Assembly: GCA_966186435.1 (NCBI GenBank)
Contig: CBIFWW010000159.1
Coordinates: 1-7,120 of the forward strand
Direction of reading: 5' to 3'
Length of the DNA stretch: 7,120 nt
DNA from: CBIFWW01 sp966186435
GTDB taxonomy: Bacteria > Pseudomonadota > Gammaproteobacteria > Enterobacterales > Enterobacteriaceae
Shown piece by piece: positions 6,202 to 7,120 of the stretch. Position 1 is the stretch's first letter; every line of letters starts with the position of its first letter. Made by a program: the position numbers and the translations under genes. The notes under the pieces are model-generated. The model did no database searches. It was not told the DNA's origin and was given only the letters and a program-made list of their open reading frames with translations.

Positions 6202-6723
6202 TTAATTGCCGCCCTTAAGTAAACGCATCAGATCGTCTTCGCGCTCATCTTCTTCTTCATCGTCGTCATAAGACAGACCCAGTTCTTGCATCAGCGCATC
6301 AATACGGTCCAGTTTTGCATCAACCCAGCTACGCTCTTCAGCATTTAAGGTTTCACCCGCTTCCAGGCGCTCAAGCAGCCCATCCAGACGTTCATCATTT
6401 TCCAGCAAATCCAGCTCAGCCTGCGGAGTTAACATAGGTTTCTCTCTTTTCGGTTGCTGCTGCTTTTTCGGTGCAACGGTAACTGGCTCCGTTACGCCCA
6501 GAGGGATCGGCTTTTTGCTGCCGATACGTGAATCAATGGTTTGCTTATTGCCTTTACCCTGGCCCTGACTAGAGGATGCACCCGTGGCGCGGCTTCCGGA
6601 TGGATTACCACGGTGTTTACGATCTTTCTTTTGCGCCCGAGACTCTTGATTAAGCTCTTCACGGGATTTGCGTTTTGCTTTAGCGGGGGCTTTACCACGC
6701 GCCGGGGTATTTAGTTGCTTCAT
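6202..6723 (-). CDS. yihI: YihI, Der GTPase-activating protein
   Basis: YihI stimulates the GTPase activity of Der (EngA), a ribosome-assembly GTPase of the large subunit, and so tunes 50S maturation. The 173-residue protein shows the family layout. A low-complexity, very basic N-terminal half (1-100) is rich in Lys, Arg, Gln and Ser (QKKDRKHRGNPSGSRA). A helical segment follows (about 101-150, with LDLLENDERLDGLLERLEAGE and LDRIDALMQELGL), then an acidic stretch DDDEEEDEREDD near the end. The start gives the typical MKQLN N-terminus; the ribosome site is weak (AAGACGA). It lies just downstream of csrC and upstream of the small ORF and hemN, matching the order in E. coli and relatives. Confidence 0.94.
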   Translation of the reverse strand: MKQLNTPARGKAPAKAKRKSREELNQESRAQKKDRKHRGNPSGSRATGASSSQGQGKGNKQTIDSRIGSKKPIPLGVTEPVTVAPKKQQQPKREKPMLTPQAELDLLENDERLDGLLERLEAGETLNAEERSWVDAKLDRIDALMQELGLSYDDDEEEDEREDDLMRLLKGGN

Positions 6724-6749
6724 AGTGTTCGTCTTAAACCGTTTTATTC

Positions 6750-6755
6750 AGTATA
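6750..6755 (-). promoter_or_regulatory. Possible yihI promoter -10
   Basis: TATACT on the minus strand (6755-6750) stands 26 bp before the yihI ATG and downstream of the csrC terminator, where a yihI promoter is needed. No convincing -35 is found at 16-18 bp, so the call rests on the -10 and its position. Confidence 0.35.
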
Positions 6756-6790
6756 GAATTGCGGCGGAATCTAGCAGAAAGCAAGCAAAT

Positions 6791-6823
6791 AAAAAAGGCG
6801 GCAGAATATCTGCCGCCTTTTTT
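6791..6823. terminator. csrC rho-independent terminator, symmetric
   Basis: A 9-bp perfect stem GGCGGCAGA (6797-6805) / TCTGCCGCC (6809-6817) with a 3-nt loop has six As on one side and six Ts on the other, so it can end transcription in both directions. On the minus strand it forms the 3' end of csrC, as in E. coli, and shields yihI from csrC transcription. Confidence 0.92.
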
Positions 6824-7027
6824 ACCCACTTAGATCAGTGCGGGTTACATCATCCCTGTCTGCTAACAACACCCTGTCTATCCTTTAGCAAGCCACAATC
6901 CCTGTGATTCCCTTTCCTTTTTTTTCCGTCATCCTAACGGCCCGCCATCCTGGCTTTCCTTCTACACCGTTCTGGTGCCCCTGATACTCATCCTGAGTAA
7001 ACATCCCTTAGCGGCGCCCTTGCCTGT
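6791..7027 (-). ncRNA. csrC: CsrC small RNA, CsrA antagonist
   Basis: CsrC binds many copies of the translational regulator CsrA and so relieves its control of carbon storage, motility and virulence mRNAs. The minus strand from about 7027 to the terminator at 6791 gives an RNA near 237 nt, close to the E. coli CsrC length. It contains eleven GGA triplets. Several sit in hairpin loops: ACTCA-GGA-TGAGT (6998-6986), GCCA-GGA-TGGC (6954-6944), CCGT-TAGGATG-ACGG (6940-6926) and CACA-GGGAT-TGTG (6906-6894). Short blocks such as ACTCAGGATGAG and the CAGGGTGTTG region, and the location immediately upstream of yihI, agree with E. coli csrC as I recall it. The 5' end is inferred from the promoter. There is no protein-coding ORF here. 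Confidence 0.9.
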
Positions 7028-7034
7028 GCTGCCT

Positions 7035-7062
7035 ACTTTACGCTGTAGAGGGAAATCGACAA
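7035..7062 (-). promoter_or_regulatory. csrC sigma-70 promoter
   Basis: TTGTCG (7062-7057) as -35 and TAAAGT (7040-7035) as -10 are separated by 16 bp, on the minus strand, placing the start near 7027. That start aligns with the 5' end expected from comparison with E. coli CsrC. Confidence 0.6.
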
Positions 7063-7076
7063 CCTCACTTAGGATT

Positions 7077-7094
7077 ACTAAGAATAACCTTACC
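7077..7094 (-). promoter_or_regulatory. Possible UvrY/GacA box upstream of csrC
   Basis: Read on the minus strand, GGTAAG-GTTATT-CTTAGT matches the GacA/UvrY consensus TGTAAG-N6-CTTACA at 9 of 12 arm positions. Its centre is about 59 bp upstream of the predicted csrC start. UvrY of the BarA/UvrY system activates csrB and csrC in enterobacteria. One box at this quality could arise by chance. A second dyad, CTTAG-GATTA-CTAAG (7068-7082), overlaps it. Confidence 0.35.
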
Positions 7095-7120
7095 GTTAAC
7101 ATTGTTTTTATCTTTATGAT

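Noticed and set aside
6841..7027. Low-complexity pyrimidine-rich stretch that might be a CRISPR or other repeat array
   Set aside because: There are no regular repeat units; the recurring TCC is the complement of CsrC GGA motifs in unlike contexts.
7090..7120. Possible plus-strand promoter (TATGAT at 7115-7120) for a gene to the right, where relatives have engB
   Set aside because: No acceptable -35 at normal spacing, and the window ends at the hexamer.
1..7120. A novel defence, mobile or biosynthetic system
   Set aside because: All larger genes are recognised housekeeping or nitrogen-control genes in conserved order. There are no transposase, integrase, tRNA or toxin-antitoxin genes, and no coding disruptions.

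Overview
This window is ordinary, well-conserved enterobacterial chromosome. It holds the nitrogen-regulation operon glnA-glnL-glnG (glutamine synthetase, NtrB, NtrC) on the + strand. On the - strand, reading from the right, are the regulatory RNA csrC, yihI, an unlisted 57-codon ORF and hemN. GlnA, NtrB, NtrC and HemN are near-identical in length and sequence to the Escherichia coli proteins as I recall them. The gene order also matches E. coli and its relatives, but the DNA differs throughout. The 101-bp palindromic repeat after glnA resembles an intergenic repeat I associate with Yersinia and Serratia, so a Yersiniaceae-type member of Enterobacterales is the best guess. The genus is not proven.

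Layout. Positions 1-378 form the glnA control region: a possible divergent promoter for the gene off the left edge (typA/bipA in relatives), a CRP site, two strong and three weak NtrC sites, and a sigma-54 promoter. glnA runs 379-1788. Its 3' UTR (1789-1978) carries the palindromic repeat, a partial second copy of the repeat's right end, and a strong terminator. glnL has its own promoter, overlapped by an NtrC operator, and runs 2060-3109. glnG follows at 3185-4594. A terminator hairpin at 4617-4643 separates glnG from the convergent hemN (4642-6015, - strand). Upstream of hemN on the same strand are a small predicted membrane-protein ORF (6018-6191) and yihI (6202-6723). Next come a bidirectional terminator hairpin (6791-6823) and csrC (about 6791-7027), with its promoter and a possible UvrY/GacA box near the right edge.

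How the parts work together. NtrB phosphorylates NtrC when nitrogen is short. NtrC-P binds the enhancer pair 140 and 108 bp upstream of the sigma-54 start and drives glnA, and by readthrough glnLG. The operator over the glnL promoter lets NtrC limit its own low-level transcription. CsrC sequesters the global RNA-binding regulator CsrA, HemN makes protoporphyrinogen IX without oxygen, and YihI modulates the ribosome-assembly GTPase Der.

I found no novel multi-gene system. The items most worth a second look are the 57-codon ORF coupled to hemN, the palindromic repeat inside the glnA 3' UTR, and csrC with its upstream box.
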